Assembly: GCA_016876015.1 (NCBI GenBank)
Contig: VGOD01000001.1
Location: forward strand, 62,001 to 126,000
Source of the DNA: Chloroflexota bacterium
GTDB lineage: Bacteria; Chloroflexota; Anaerolineae; CG2-30-64-16
Length of the DNA: 64,000 nt
Direction: 5' to 3'
In this document: positions 33,685-42,441 of the stretch, one piece after another
Numbering within the stretch: the first letter of the stretch is position 1
How the letters are laid out: each line of letters starts with the position of its first letter
Made by a program: the position numbers and the translations under genes
Notes under the pieces: generated by a model
What the model saw: the letters and a program-made list of their open reading frames with translations, nothing else
Told to the model about the DNA's origin: nothing
The model's database searches: none

Positions 33685-33900
33685 GTCATTCGGGCGCCCT
33701 TTGCGAAGCAAGCTGCAGGATCTGGAAGAGATTGCTTCGGCCAAAGGATGGACCTGTCTGGAACCTCTCGATGCTGACGGTCTTGAGCCTTTAGGCGGTC
33801 TGGCGCTCGATCTACCAGACCGGCTAAAGCCCCGAATCCAGTCCCTCGCAAGTTCTTCTCAGGGCGCATTCCGCCCGCGGCATCGGGAACTCGCAATGAC
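33685..33900. repeat. Composite dispersed repeat, copy 2
   Basis: The 244-bp gap between LacI and FAD paralogue E is bounded by GTCATT at about 33684 and CTCGCAATGAC ending at 33900. Inside are GAGATTGCTTCGG and, at 33777-33842, GAGCCTTTAGGCGGTCTGGC continuing to ACCAGACCGGCTAA. The same order of parts recurs at 57470-57692. No gene is present. Confidence 0.7.
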
Positions 33901-33902
33901 TG

Positions 33903-35294
33903 TTACCGTCGCGTCATCTGCCGGCTGAGCTGCGTCTGCGGCAGATACGCGCCCTGCTCGCGCAGCGCCTCGACCAGCGCGGCCGTGTCCAGGTCGCCCG
34001 CGGGCTGCCCGGTGCGCATGGCCTGCGTCGCGGCGGTCCCGACCGCCTGGCCCATCATCGCGGCCGCGGGCTGGACGCGGATCGAGCCATGCACCGGCAC
34101 ATCGCTGGAGTTACAGCGGCCCGCCACCCACAGGTTGTCCCAACCGGCCGGGACCAGGATGCTGTAGGGGATGCCGAAAAACTCCCCTTCGCCCAGCCGA
34201 TACTTGTCTTTTTCCAGTAAGAATCGCTCGTATTCCTCGTGCGAGGTGTTATGGACGTGGATGTCCACGAACTTGTTGAAAACGCCGATCTGGTCGGGGA
34301 ATTGACGGCGGGCCATGTAATCGTCGAGGGTCAGTTCGTACTCGCCCACAATGCGCCGCGACTCGCGCACACCCAGAAGGGACGCGGTGGTCACGTGCTC
34401 GATCTTCTCGCAGCCCGGCATGTATTTGCGGTAGAAGGCGGTATACTCCGCGGCCAGCTTGCGGCCCAGGATCATCGCGTCGGTCAGATCCTTGCCGCGC
34501 AGAGCGTTCACGCCGAAGATGTGCCCGGCGTTCAGATAGCCGACCTGGTCGCCGGCCTTCCACATGCCGGGCAGATGGCGGTCGGGCTGGGTGAACATCC
34601 CGTCGGCGATGGCTTTTTCGAGTAACTCCTGCTCATTCTTGAACTTGTCGGGGTGGCGCTTCTCCGCCCGCTCCCAGTCAATCCCCGCGTAGAGTGAGCA
34701 AAGGGTGGGCGGCATGGCGGCCGGCGTGTCGCGGCCTGGCTCGCGACACGCTGCACCGCACAAATCGGCCAGCACCGCGTCGCCGGTCGCATCCACGAAG
34801 GTCTTGGCCGCCACGAAGCGATAGCCCTCGATGTTCTGGATCACGACGCCGTTGACATGGCGCGCTGCTGCGTTCGCGTCCGCATCAATCACCCGCGTGA
34901 AGAGGCGGATTTCGACAGGGGCAGCCAGCGCCATCTCATCCAGCAGCAGCTTGAGACCCTCGGCGTTGAATGGCGTCCAGCGGTGATAGAACTTACGCCA
35001 GTAATCGGGCGTCACACCGGCCGGGATGAACCCGCGCGCCCACATCGTCTCGACCAGTTCGGCCATGAAGCCGCCGACGATCATCCGCTCGCCATTCGCC
35101 ATCGGGTCGAAGGCCGTCACCAGCCCAGAAGTCGCCATGCCGCCCAGACAACCCATCGCCTCAACGAGCAGCACCCGTGCGCCCAGTCGGCCGGCGCAGA
35201 CCGCCGCGGCGCAACCGGCCGGCCCCGCGCCGGCCACCACCAGGTCATAAGGTTCTTCCATGAGGATTTCGCGTTGCAGCGAATAGGTGGGCAT
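33903..35294 (-). CDS. FAD-dependent oxidoreductase (PF12831 type), paralogue E
   Basis: A 463-residue cytoplasmic flavoprotein: LVVAGAGPAGCAAAVCAGRL and CLGGMATSGLVTAFDPMANG for FAD, KTFVDATGDAVLADLCGAAC, the family motif LLGVRESRRIVGEYELTLDD, and NLWVAGRCNSSDVPVHGSIR at the end of the FAD site. It is most like paralogue C. The ATG follows CGAGGAG; an internal ATG before EEPYDLV is an alternative. It is the first gene after the operator-linked promoter, ahead of the regulator and importer, so it is probably the enzyme first induced by the substrate. Substrate unknown. Confidence 0.87.
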   Translation of the reverse strand: MPTYSLQREILMEEPYDLVVAGAGPAGCAAAVCAGRLGARVLLVEAMGCLGGMATSGLVTAFDPMANGERMIVGGFMAELVETMWARGFIPAGVTPDYWRKFYHRWTPFNAEGLKLLLDEMALAAPVEIRLFTRVIDADANAAARHVNGVVIQNIEGYRFVAAKTFVDATGDAVLADLCGAACREPGRDTPAAMPPTLCSLYAGIDWERAEKRHPDKFKNEQELLEKAIADGMFTQPDRHLPGMWKAGDQVGYLNAGHIFGVNALRGKDLTDAMILGRKLAAEYTAFYRKYMPGCEKIEHVTTASLLGVRESRRIVGEYELTLDDYMARRQFPDQIGVFNKFVDIHVHNTSHEEYERFLLEKDKYRLGEGEFFGIPYSILVPAGWDNLWVAGRCNSSDVPVHGSIRVQPAAAMMGQAVGTAATQAMRTGQPAGDLDTAALVEALREQGAYLPQTQLSRQMTRR

Positions 35295-35356
35295 GGCGCT
35301 CCTCGTTCTGGATTGTTGAGATGATCGCGGGTCATGAAGTACTAAAGCGCATTAGC

Positions 35357-35368
35357 TGAAGCGCTTCA
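35357..35368. promoter_or_regulatory. LacI-type operator
   Basis: Perfect 12-bp palindrome TGAAGCGCTTCA with the central CG step typical of LacI/GalR-family operators. It directly abuts the -10 box of the divergent minus-strand promoter on the transcribed side, a position for repression by blocking open-complex formation. Confidence 0.8.
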
Positions 35369-35397
35369 ATTGTACGGAGGATCGAGGGATTTGTCAA
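35369..35397 (-). promoter_or_regulatory. Promoter of the locus 3 unit
   Basis: On the minus strand TTGACA (35392-35397), 17-bp spacer, TACAAT (35369-35374): a near-consensus sigma-70 promoter. It lies 75 bp before the ATG of FAD paralogue E. Confidence 0.8.
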
Positions 35398-35693
35398 GTG
35401 CGGCGGGGAGGATGGTGGGGGCCGCACGACACGGATGCGGGAGCACGACACGGATGCGGGTACGGATGCCACGGATGACGCGGATGGCGCGGATGGCGCG
35501 GCAGACAAGGAGGCCGCTGTCAATGGGCAAGCGCTTGTCAAAGAACAACTTCCCGCTCTGGCCGGTCTCCGACCGAGCCTCCCCGCTCTGGCCGGTCTCC
35601 GACCGAGCCAGCTCGGTAACTTGTTTCTTGACGCGTCCTAAGCGACCAGCGCATAGACCCAGAGATCTCGCGACGCGTCTGCCTGACCTCCGA
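35398..35693. repeat. Tandem-repeat-rich gap
   Basis: No gene. GCACGACACGGATGCGGG occurs twice with a 19-bp period (35424-35460), followed by CGGATGGCG repeats. A 28-bp block containing CTCTGGCCGGTCTCCGACCG occurs twice with a 30-bp period (35552-35579 and 35582-35609); it belongs to the same GGCCGGTCTC-GACCG family as 16994 and 58888-58933. Confidence 0.75.
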
Positions 35694-38600
35694 TCAGCGT
35701 CGAACCAGCGGCAGGTAGGCTTTGTCCGCGCAGGCGACCGTCGTGACGGCGCGCGCTTCGTTGTTCGTCCGATCCGATTCCGCGCCGAATGCTGCGATGC
35801 GACCGATGTTGACCAGCGGCGTGTTGCAGGCCAGGCCAGAGCTGAGCGTCGCGGTGAAGGTGAGCGCGCCGGTCACACCTGCGTTGACTGCGCCTAGGTC
35901 CCACGTCAGCGGCGAGACAGATGTCATGCCTGCGGGCAACGTATCGCTGATGCGCACATTCGCGGCCGGCGCCAGGCCGACGTTGTTGTAGGTCAGCGTG
36001 TAGGTAATCGTTTGGCCCGGCCGGGCCGTGAGCGGTCCAGCCTTGACCAGCACCAGGTCCGGGCAAATGACCGTGGCGCTCGTCCGCGCCTCGTTGTTCA
36101 TGACGTCTGACTCGGCGCTGTCGCTCGCGATGCTGACGACGTTGACCAACACCGCGCCGCACGCGGCGTTGGCGCTCACCGTGGCCGTCAGCGTCACGCT
36201 GCGGATCACACCCGATTCGAGCCGGCCGATCTCCCAGATCGGCGTCTGCTCCGTCGTCACGCCGGCTGGCAGGGCATCGCTGACCCGCACCCCCTCGGCG
36301 GCCGCGCGGCCCAGATTGGCGTAGGTGATGACATAGACGACGGCATCCCCCGGCCGCGCCGTCGCAGGGCCGAGCACCGTAATCTGTAGTTCCGCGTAGT
36401 CCAGCACGACCGTGCTCTGGGCAAATGGCCCCTGTTTGCCGTCCCTGTCTATCATCGCCACGCGCCAGTAGTAGTTCTTGCCCAGGTTGTACGTGCGCGT
36501 CGAGGTATAGCGCGTGTTGTTGGTGGTCACCGTCTCCATGATCGGCGAGAAGGTCCCAAAGAGGGAGACCTCCAGCTTGTATTTGGCCGCTCCCTCCGCG
36601 GGTTGCCAGATGAAGGTCGGCGTCTCGGCCAACGCGCTGCCATCGGCCGGGCTGACCAGGGCGGCCAGGGGGTATTGTTTGGTGAAGATGGCTGCGGGAC
36701 TGAACGCGGCCACGCGGCCGCTGCCATCTATCACCGCCACGCGCCAGTAGTACATGCCGTCATCGTAGCCCTTCGTGGGGGTCCAGCACGCTTGCTCGGT
36801 GTCGGTTGTATCATACGCAGTTGAGAAGGTCGGTTCGCGGCTGACCTGCACCCGGTATTTCCAGGCGGCGAACACCGCCTCGCCTCCTGCCGAAGCGACC
36901 ACAGGGGACCAGCAGAGGGTTGGCGCACGGGCCACGGTCCCGGCCGGCTCGTGGCTCAGGTTGGCCGGCTCGGGCGGCGTCAACACGAACGACTGGACCG
37001 CGCTCCAGGCGTTGATCACATTGCCTTTGCGCACCACGCGCACGCGCCAGTAGTAGCGGGCCTGGGCCAGGGTGTCGGTCGGCGTGTACGCGATGCGTGT
37101 GGTGCGGATGGAGACCGCTGGCGAGCCAAAGCCGGGGTCGTCGTCCACCTGAAGATCATACGATTCCGCGCCCTCGACCATATCCCAGGAGAAGGTGGGC
37201 GTGGCGAAGGTGACAGAAGTGCGCGGGTTCTGCGGGACGAAACCCTGCCGCTCGAAGCGCCAGCCCTGGCTCCACGCGCCCCGGTGGTTGCGCGATATCG
37301 AGATGGGGTCGTAGGCCGGCCGCACGCGCCAATAGTAGGTGTTGTCGCCCGTTAAGTCCCAGTCGCGGGTGTGGGAAGGCGGGCTGTAGATCGCCCTGTC
37401 GAGCCGCATGGTGTAGTCCCAGACCGGCTGCGTAAAGAGCGGATCGAGCGCCGCCTGAAACTGGTAGCCGCACCACGCGTTGAGGAAAACGCCGACCGGC
37501 AAATGCCAGAAGAAGGGCCCTACGCTGGGCCAGACGGTCGGGTCGCCAGTGGCATTGGTCGGCGGCGCGGCGAGGGTCAGCCGCTCCGAGACGCTGGTAA
37601 AGCGGCTCAGGGTCGTGACCTCGGCGCTGGCAGAGGGGGAGGTGTAAGCCACATTGGGATCAGAGGGGATCGTGTCTTGCGCGTGGCCGCCGGCTGCGCG
37701 TGCGCTGAAAAGCGCGACCGCTGCGCTGCCCGTCGTCTCGTCCATGCCGATCGCCGTGCTGGGCGTTTGCAGCTCCAGGTATTGGAGGGTCGAGCTGTAG
37801 TAGACCTTGCCGCCCACCTCCTCGAAGGTGACGGGCGCGGCCCATGTGTCGCCGGTGCGCCGATAGATCGCCACCTGGCTGGCGGTGAAGACGCCGTCGC
37901 TGCGCAGCACATAGATCGCGTATTCGGGCCGGTGCGCGGGGATCGTGGCGATGTTCAGGCCGCGGGCGTCGCCGGCCGTGTCGGCGCTTTCGGTGTGATC
38001 CAGGTCGAGATAGAGACCATAGGTCATGTCGTCGCCTGGATAGGCCCGCCAGCCGAAGAACCAATAGTCCTTTGCCTGCACCGCGTAGAGGTCGGTCAGA
38101 TCGTAGTTGGGGTTGCTCATATCCCCCTGCGGATCGCTGGCGATCAGCCGGCGGTTGCCTGGGTCGCCGGCCGTGCGCGACTCCTGCCAATAGCTCTGGC
38201 CGGCGACCTGGAAGCGCCAGCCCGCGCTCCACTCCCCGGCCGCCGCGCCTGCCCGGCCGCGCACGCGCCAGTAGTAGGTTCCATAGGGCAATCGCACGGC
38301 CGGCGTGTGGACCGGATAGAACGTCGTCGCGGCATCCACCAGGAAACCGTCCGCAAAGCCCGGATCAGAGCTAATCTGCACGTCGTAGCTGGTCGCGTCG
38401 GCCAGCGGCAGCCATTCCAGGGCCGGCGTGGCCATGACATACTCAGATGCGTGAGCGGGCCGCAAGAAGGTGGGACTGGCGCCGACCGTCGGCGTCAGCC
38501 CGCGCGTGATGTCAATGCGCGTCCGCCATTTCTGGCTCCACTCGCCGGCGTAGCCGCCCCCGCGGCTCGTCAGCGGCCGCACGCGCCAGTAGTAGACCCC

Positions 38601-40196
38601 GCCCACAGTCGGCGTGAAGGGCGCCGCGGCGGTCGGCGCGGCGCTGAGGTTCTCGGTGTCCAGCGTCCAGTCCACCGATCCGAAGAGCGGGTCGTCGTCC
38701 ACCTGGAGCCGATAGGCGGCCGCCTGGGTGTCGGAGAAGGCGAGCCGATGCCAGATGAAGACCGGCAAATTGACGGTGCGATCCTCGCGGGGGTTCAGCG
38801 CGGCGGTAGGCGCGTAGTAGTAGAGCGGGTAGACCAACTGCGGCGCCAGCGCCAGTGGGCTGTAGATGAACGACGATGTCGCGCTCGGCCGGCCCATCCC
38901 GCCGCTGCCGTCCACCGGCGTCACGCGCCAGAACCATGTGATGGGCCCCAGATACCGGTTCAGTTCCACGCGCATGGCGTGAAAGGGATTGGCTACATTA
39001 AATGTCCAGCCGCAGGTCGGCGAGGGCGGGAAGCTGTTGGCGCAGTTGATCTCCAGCCTGTAGGATGCCGCGGCCGGCACAGGAGTCCAACTGAACAGCG
39101 CGTCGCTCACGAACTGGTAGTTGTTGGTGGGCGTCAGGAGTTCCGGCTGGATGTACCACTGCTTGCGGAAGGTGCGTACCGCGCTCCAGTCGGCGATCGC
39201 GCCGCCCGCGTGCACGCGCACGCGCCAGTAGTAGTTGACGTCGTTCGGCAGCTCGCTGATGGGCGTGTAGGAGGTGTTGCGAGTGTCCACCGTGGTGACG
39301 CCGGCGTTGAAGGTCGGATCGGTCGAGTATTGTAGGCGATAGAACTGCGCGCCGCGCACAGCCGTCCAGCGAAAGGTTGGGGTGAAGGTCGGATAGGAAT
39401 TGTCGGCCGGCTCCAACAGGGTCGGGATGTGGTTGTAGTTGGCCGTGAATGCGCGCACCGCGCTCGCGGCCCCTTCGCGGTTGCTGGGATCTACCGGCAC
39501 GACGCGCCAGTAGTAGCTGCCATTGGAAAGTTTGGCGGCCGGCTGGTGGCTGGCGGTCAGCACCGTCTGGCTGTAGCGCGGCGCGCTGAAGCCATCTGGG
39601 CTGGAGGCGATCTGGAACTTGTAAGCGGCCGCGCCGATCACCGTCTGCCACGCAAAGGCCGGCTTGTCGTAGAAGTCCAGGGTTGCGCCGTCGTTCGGAT
39701 AGACGAGCGCCACGGCGTTTTCGGGGCTGGCCCACTGTTTGGTGAAGGACATGATCGCACTGTAGGCGCTCGGCGGCGAAGGGGTATCCACGCGCACGCG
39801 CCAGTACCAGAGGCCATCCGTGAAGCTGAGCGCATCGGTGGGGGTAAAACGCGCGTTGCGGGTGGTCGCTTCGAAGCGGCTGGCGAACCCGATGTCCTGG
39901 CTGAACTGGATGCGATACTCGGCCGCGCCGACGACCGGCGACCAGGCGAACTCGGGAACCCCCAGGGGCGGGTAATTGGCGACCGTGGTCACCGCGGCGT
40001 CGGCCGGCGCCAGGGGGATGGGCGCATCCAGCGCATAGGCAGGCGGCCGCGCCGCGGGCGCGAACAGGCTGCCCAACACCAAGATGAAGGCCAGGAACGC
40101 CAGGCCGCGGCGGCGTTGCTGGCAGCGGCGCTTGTGCACGTGCGCCGCGGCAACCGCCAGGCGGCTGGCGGCCGATGAAGACCGGATACGTGCCAT
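35694..40196 (-). CDS. Giant secreted beta-sandwich repeat protein with DUF11 domains and YLPLVRR end
   Basis: A 1500-residue protein. After a basic N-terminus it has a hydrophobic signal sequence (GLAFLAFILVLGSLFAPAA) and then at least ten ~90-residue fibronectin III-like units, each with P/F-x-W near the start and a YYWRVR-type strand at the end (for example GSYYWRVVPVD, TYYWRVRGRAG, MYYWRVAVIDG). A middle part (residues ~690-860) is a different domain (DPQGDMSNPNYDLTDLYAVQ). The C-terminus has two DUF11-type repeats (PGDAVVYVITYANLGRAAAE, PGQTITYTLTYNNVGLAPAA) and ends ADKAYLPLVRR. It should lie on the cell surface or be released, binding glycan or forming an adhesin. ATG 40196 follows GAGAGGA; an upstream ATG at 40238 lies within the promoter. 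Confidence 0.85.
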   Translation of the reverse strand: MARIRSSSAASRLAVAAAHVHKRRCQQRRRGLAFLAFILVLGSLFAPAARPPAYALDAPIPLAPADAAVTTVANYPPLGVPEFAWSPVVGAAEYRIQFSQDIGFASRFEATTRNARFTPTDALSFTDGLWYWRVRVDTPSPPSAYSAIMSFTKQWASPENAVALVYPNDGATLDFYDKPAFAWQTVIGAAAYKFQIASSPDGFSAPRYSQTVLTASHQPAAKLSNGSYYWRVVPVDPSNREGAASAVRAFTANYNHIPTLLEPADNSYPTFTPTFRWTAVRGAQFYRLQYSTDPTFNAGVTTVDTRNTSYTPISELPNDVNYYWRVRVHAGGAIADWSAVRTFRKQWYIQPELLTPTNNYQFVSDALFSWTPVPAAASYRLEINCANSFPPSPTCGWTFNVANPFHAMRVELNRYLGPITWFWRVTPVDGSGGMGRPSATSSFIYSPLALAPQLVYPLYYYAPTAALNPREDRTVNLPVFIWHRLAFSDTQAAAYRLQVDDDPLFGSVDWTLDTENLSAAPTAAAPFTPTVGGVYYWRVRPLTSRGGGYAGEWSQKWRTRIDITRGLTPTVGASPTFLRPAHASEYVMATPALEWLPLADATSYDVQISSDPGFADGFLVDAATTFYPVHTPAVRLPYGTYYWRVRGRAGAAAGEWSAGWRFQVAGQSYWQESRTAGDPGNRRLIASDPQGDMSNPNYDLTDLYAVQAKDYWFFGWRAYPGDDMTYGLYLDLDHTESADTAGDARGLNIATIPAHRPEYAIYVLRSDGVFTASQVAIYRRTGDTWAAPVTFEEVGGKVYYSSTLQYLELQTPSTAIGMDETTGSAAVALFSARAAGGHAQDTIPSDPNVAYTSPSASAEVTTLSRFTSVSERLTLAAPPTNATGDPTVWPSVGPFFWHLPVGVFLNAWCGYQFQAALDPLFTQPVWDYTMRLDRAIYSPPSHTRDWDLTGDNTYYWRVRPAYDPISISRNHRGAWSQGWRFERQGFVPQNPRTSVTFATPTFSWDMVEGAESYDLQVDDDPGFGSPAVSIRTTRIAYTPTDTLAQARYYWRVRVVRKGNVINAWSAVQSFVLTPPEPANLSHEPAGTVARAPTLCWSPVVASAGGEAVFAAWKYRVQVSREPTFSTAYDTTDTEQACWTPTKGYDDGMYYWRVAVIDGSGRVAAFSPAAIFTKQYPLAALVSPADGSALAETPTFIWQPAEGAAKYKLEVSLFGTFSPIMETVTTNNTRYTSTRTYNLGKNYYWRVAMIDRDGKQGPFAQSTVVLDYAELQITVLGPATARPGDAVVYVITYANLGRAAAEGVRVSDALPAGVTTEQTPIWEIGRLESGVIRSVTLTATVSANAACGAVLVNVVSIASDSAESDVMNNEARTSATVICPDLVLVKAGPLTARPGQTITYTLTYNNVGLAPAANVRISDTLPAGMTSVSPLTWDLGAVNAGVTGALTFTATLSSGLACNTPLVNIGRIAAFGAESDRTNNEARAVTTVACADKAYLPLVRR

Positions 40197-40226
40197 GATT
40201 CCTCTCGCGCGTAATGTGATGGACTC

Positions 40227-40254
40227 ATGGTACAGCAAGCGCCGCGTATGTCAA
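40227..40254 (-). promoter_or_regulatory. Promoter of the giant secreted protein
   Basis: On the minus strand TTGACA (40249-40254), 16-bp spacer, TACCAT (40227-40232), about 31 bp before ATG 40196. Confidence 0.6.
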
Positions 40255-40291
40255 TGAGACGTTGTTCCTGGAAGACCGCAATCGGCGGCGG

Positions 40292-41428
40292 CTACAGAGG
40301 CCGCTCGTAGATCCGATACCGGCGATACATGCGCACGCCCAGCCCCACCAGGATGCGTTGGATGGCCTCGTTCTCCTCGCCGGTCAGCGAGAGATCCGCC
40401 TCGCGATAGCCTTTTGCCCACAGCGCACGCGCCACATGGACGACGAGCAGCGCCCCCAGCCCTCGCTCTTGGAATTCGGGCAGGGTAGTGAGGATCTTGA
40501 ACGTGGCGCGGCTGAGGCGGCGGCTATGCCACCAGAGCTTCAGCGCGCCGAATGGCCACAATCGGCCGTTGACGTGGCGCAGCGCCTCGTTGAGATCGGG
40601 CAGCGCCAGCGCGAAGCCGGCCGGCTGACCGTTCACCTCTGCGATCAACGCCAGGTCGGGGTCGAGGAGCGGTCTGAAGCTGGCGGCGAAGTGACCGAAC
40701 TCCGCCTCGGGAATCGGCGTGAAGTCCGGCAGATGGCGCAACGCCGCGTTGTAGAGGCCGCAGACCAGACGCACTTCCGCATCCCACTCGGCGATTGACA
40801 CCGGACGGATGCGCGGGTTCAGGCGCTTGCGCGCATACTCGGCCACGCGCGCGACCTTGGGCGGGATAACGTCGTCAGCGCTGCGCGCATCGGCCGGCGC
40901 CTGCGCCAGCCAGGCCATCGACTCGAGATACTTGGTGAAGCCGGCGGCCTCCACCAACCGCACGTAGTAGGGCGGGGTGTGCGCCTCGAGCAGCGCCGGT
41001 CGCGTGTCATAGCCCTCGATCAGCAGCCCCAGCTCGTCTGCTGGGCTGGGGTTGTAGGGTCCGCGCATGAGCGTCATCCCGGCCGACCGCAGCCAATCCG
41101 CGGCCGTGTCGAACAGCAGCCGCGCCGCCGCTTGGTCGTCTACGCACTCGAAGAACCCGAAGGTTCCGATCGGTTGCCCCAGGCTGCGGTTGCGCGGCCG
41201 GTCGACGATCGCGGCGATCGTGCCGACGGGCTGGTCGTCGCGCTCGGCCAGCCACAGCGCCCGTTCGGCCTCTCGCCAGAACGGATTGGCCGCGGGATCG
41301 AGCCGGGCTTCCTGGCTGGCGATCAGCGGCGGGACCCAGTGCGGGTCGTTGCGGTAGATGCGCCATGGAAAGGTGACGAAGCGCCGGATGTCCCGGCGGC
41401 TGGCGACGGACCGGATGGTCAGGGTCAT
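40292..41428 (-). CDS. GNAT-like N-acetyltransferase superfamily protein
   Basis: A 378-residue protein starting LTIRSVASRRDIRRFVTFPW, then IYRNDPHWVPPLIASQEARL, the hallmark of a large GNAT-like family of unknown substrate found next to other acetyltransferases in Chloroflexota and Actinobacteria. A first GNAT-like half (residues 1-180; GTIAAIVDRPRN, GFFECVDDQAAARLLFDTAA) is followed by a second half with LPEFQERGLGALLVVHVARA, the acetyl-CoA pyrophosphate loop in degenerate form (ERGLGA). Cytoplasmic. It lies 4 bp after the double-GNAT gene and ends the seven-gene block. Substrate unknown. Confidence 0.8.
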   Translation of the reverse strand: MTLTIRSVASRRDIRRFVTFPWRIYRNDPHWVPPLIASQEARLDPAANPFWREAERALWLAERDDQPVGTIAAIVDRPRNRSLGQPIGTFGFFECVDDQAAARLLFDTAADWLRSAGMTLMRGPYNPSPADELGLLIEGYDTRPALLEAHTPPYYVRLVEAAGFTKYLESMAWLAQAPADARSADDVIPPKVARVAEYARKRLNPRIRPVSIAEWDAEVRLVCGLYNAALRHLPDFTPIPEAEFGHFAASFRPLLDPDLALIAEVNGQPAGFALALPDLNEALRHVNGRLWPFGALKLWWHSRRLSRATFKILTTLPEFQERGLGALLVVHVARALWAKGYREADLSLTGEENEAIQRILVGLGVRMYRRYRIYERPL

Positions 41429-41432
41429 GCGG

Positions 41433-42428
41433 TCACTCCAGCAGCTTTTCCCACTGCAGCCAGCCGGGGAGCCGTTGATAGCCTAGCTTTTCATTCAGGC
41501 GCAGGATCGGCGGGTTGGCCGTGTCGTTGTGGCTGCGCGCCTCGCTGTAGCCACGCTCCCGGAGAAAACGGAAGGAGGTCAGTTTCAGCGCCATGGCCAG
41601 CCCCTGGCCGCGGTGTTCGCGCCGCACGCCGGTGGTCGAGGTGATCGCCGGGCCGTTCTTCAGCAGCTCGACCGAGGTCATGCCCACGTACTGACCCGCA
41701 CGTTTGGCGATGAAGATGCCAGCCGGGTCGGCATCCGGGCTTTCTAAATGGAAGGAGCGGAAGTTCTCGTAGGTCTGTTCGAAACGCGCGCCGCCCGGCA
41801 GCGGCACGTCGCGCAGAATCGCGCAGTAGAGATCGTACAACTGGCGATCGGCGTCGGGCTGCCCGGCGCGTTCCGCAGCCAGGGTCGTGAGCTCGTAGTC
41901 AGCCGCGCGCGCCCGGTCGCAGGCGCCGACGAAGGGCGTCTCGTCGAAGGTGGTCAGGTCGAGCTTCGACTCGAAGCGCACGCCGAAACGGATATAGCCG
42001 CCGCGTTCGAGGAACCGCACCGTATGGGCGAAATCCTCTCGGCAACTCGTCCACAGCCGTGTGGCCCCCTGGGCGCGGCCGAACGGCTCCAACGCGGCCT
42101 GGAGCGCGGCGCCGATGCCACGGCGGCGCCACTGCGGGTGGACTTCTCCGTCGAGCCAGTAGACGCCGACTGTGTCGAGCCAGAATGGCCGCAGGCACGC
42201 CCCCGATGCCACAACCTGCCCGGCGTCCGTCTCTACCACATAGCGCAGCCGCGGGTTGTCCTTGGGATAGGTGCGCTCCCAGTGCTCGTACTGGGCGACA
42301 GTCGTTGGCTCATCGGGATAGATCAGCAGGGCGATTTCCACCAGCGCCGGGATGTCATCCCATCGGAAGTCGCGCAGGCGCCACCCTGGCGCATTCGTTT
42401 GCGCGTCCAATGATCTCCTCCGTTTCAT
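41433..42428 (-). CDS. Tandem-GNAT N-acetyltransferase
   Basis: A 331-residue protein with two GNAT domains. The first contains GEVHPQWRRRGIGAALQAAL (acetyl-CoA loop R-R-x-G-I-G-A) around residues 94-113 and FLERGGYIRFGVRFES; the second contains TTGVRREHRGQGLAMALKLT (R-G-Q-G-L-A) around residues 266-285 and ILRLNEKLGYQRLPGWLQW. Both cofactor loops look functional. Double-GNAT proteins often acetylate small-molecule amines such as aminoglycosides or mycothiol precursors, but nothing here identifies a substrate. It lies between two other GNAT genes with 4- and 13-bp gaps. Confidence 0.87.
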   Translation of the reverse strand: MKRRRSLDAQTNAPGWRLRDFRWDDIPALVEIALLIYPDEPTTVAQYEHWERTYPKDNPRLRYVVETDAGQVVASGACLRPFWLDTVGVYWLDGEVHPQWRRRGIGAALQAALEPFGRAQGATRLWTSCREDFAHTVRFLERGGYIRFGVRFESKLDLTTFDETPFVGACDRARAADYELTTLAAERAGQPDADRQLYDLYCAILRDVPLPGGARFEQTYENFRSFHLESPDADPAGIFIAKRAGQYVGMTSVELLKNGPAITSTTGVRREHRGQGLAMALKLTSFRFLRERGYSEARSHNDTANPPILRLNEKLGYQRLPGWLQWEKLLE

Positions 42429-42441
42429 GCTTTCGTGCTGC

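Noticed and set aside
35424-35609. CRISPR array
   Set aside because: Two short direct repeats of different sequence with 19- and 30-bp periods and almost no spacer; dispersed-repeat remnants fit better.
37371-39335. 654-codon open frame on the plus strand
   Set aside because: It is antisense to the repeat protein; its internal similarity only mirrors the repeats on the other strand.
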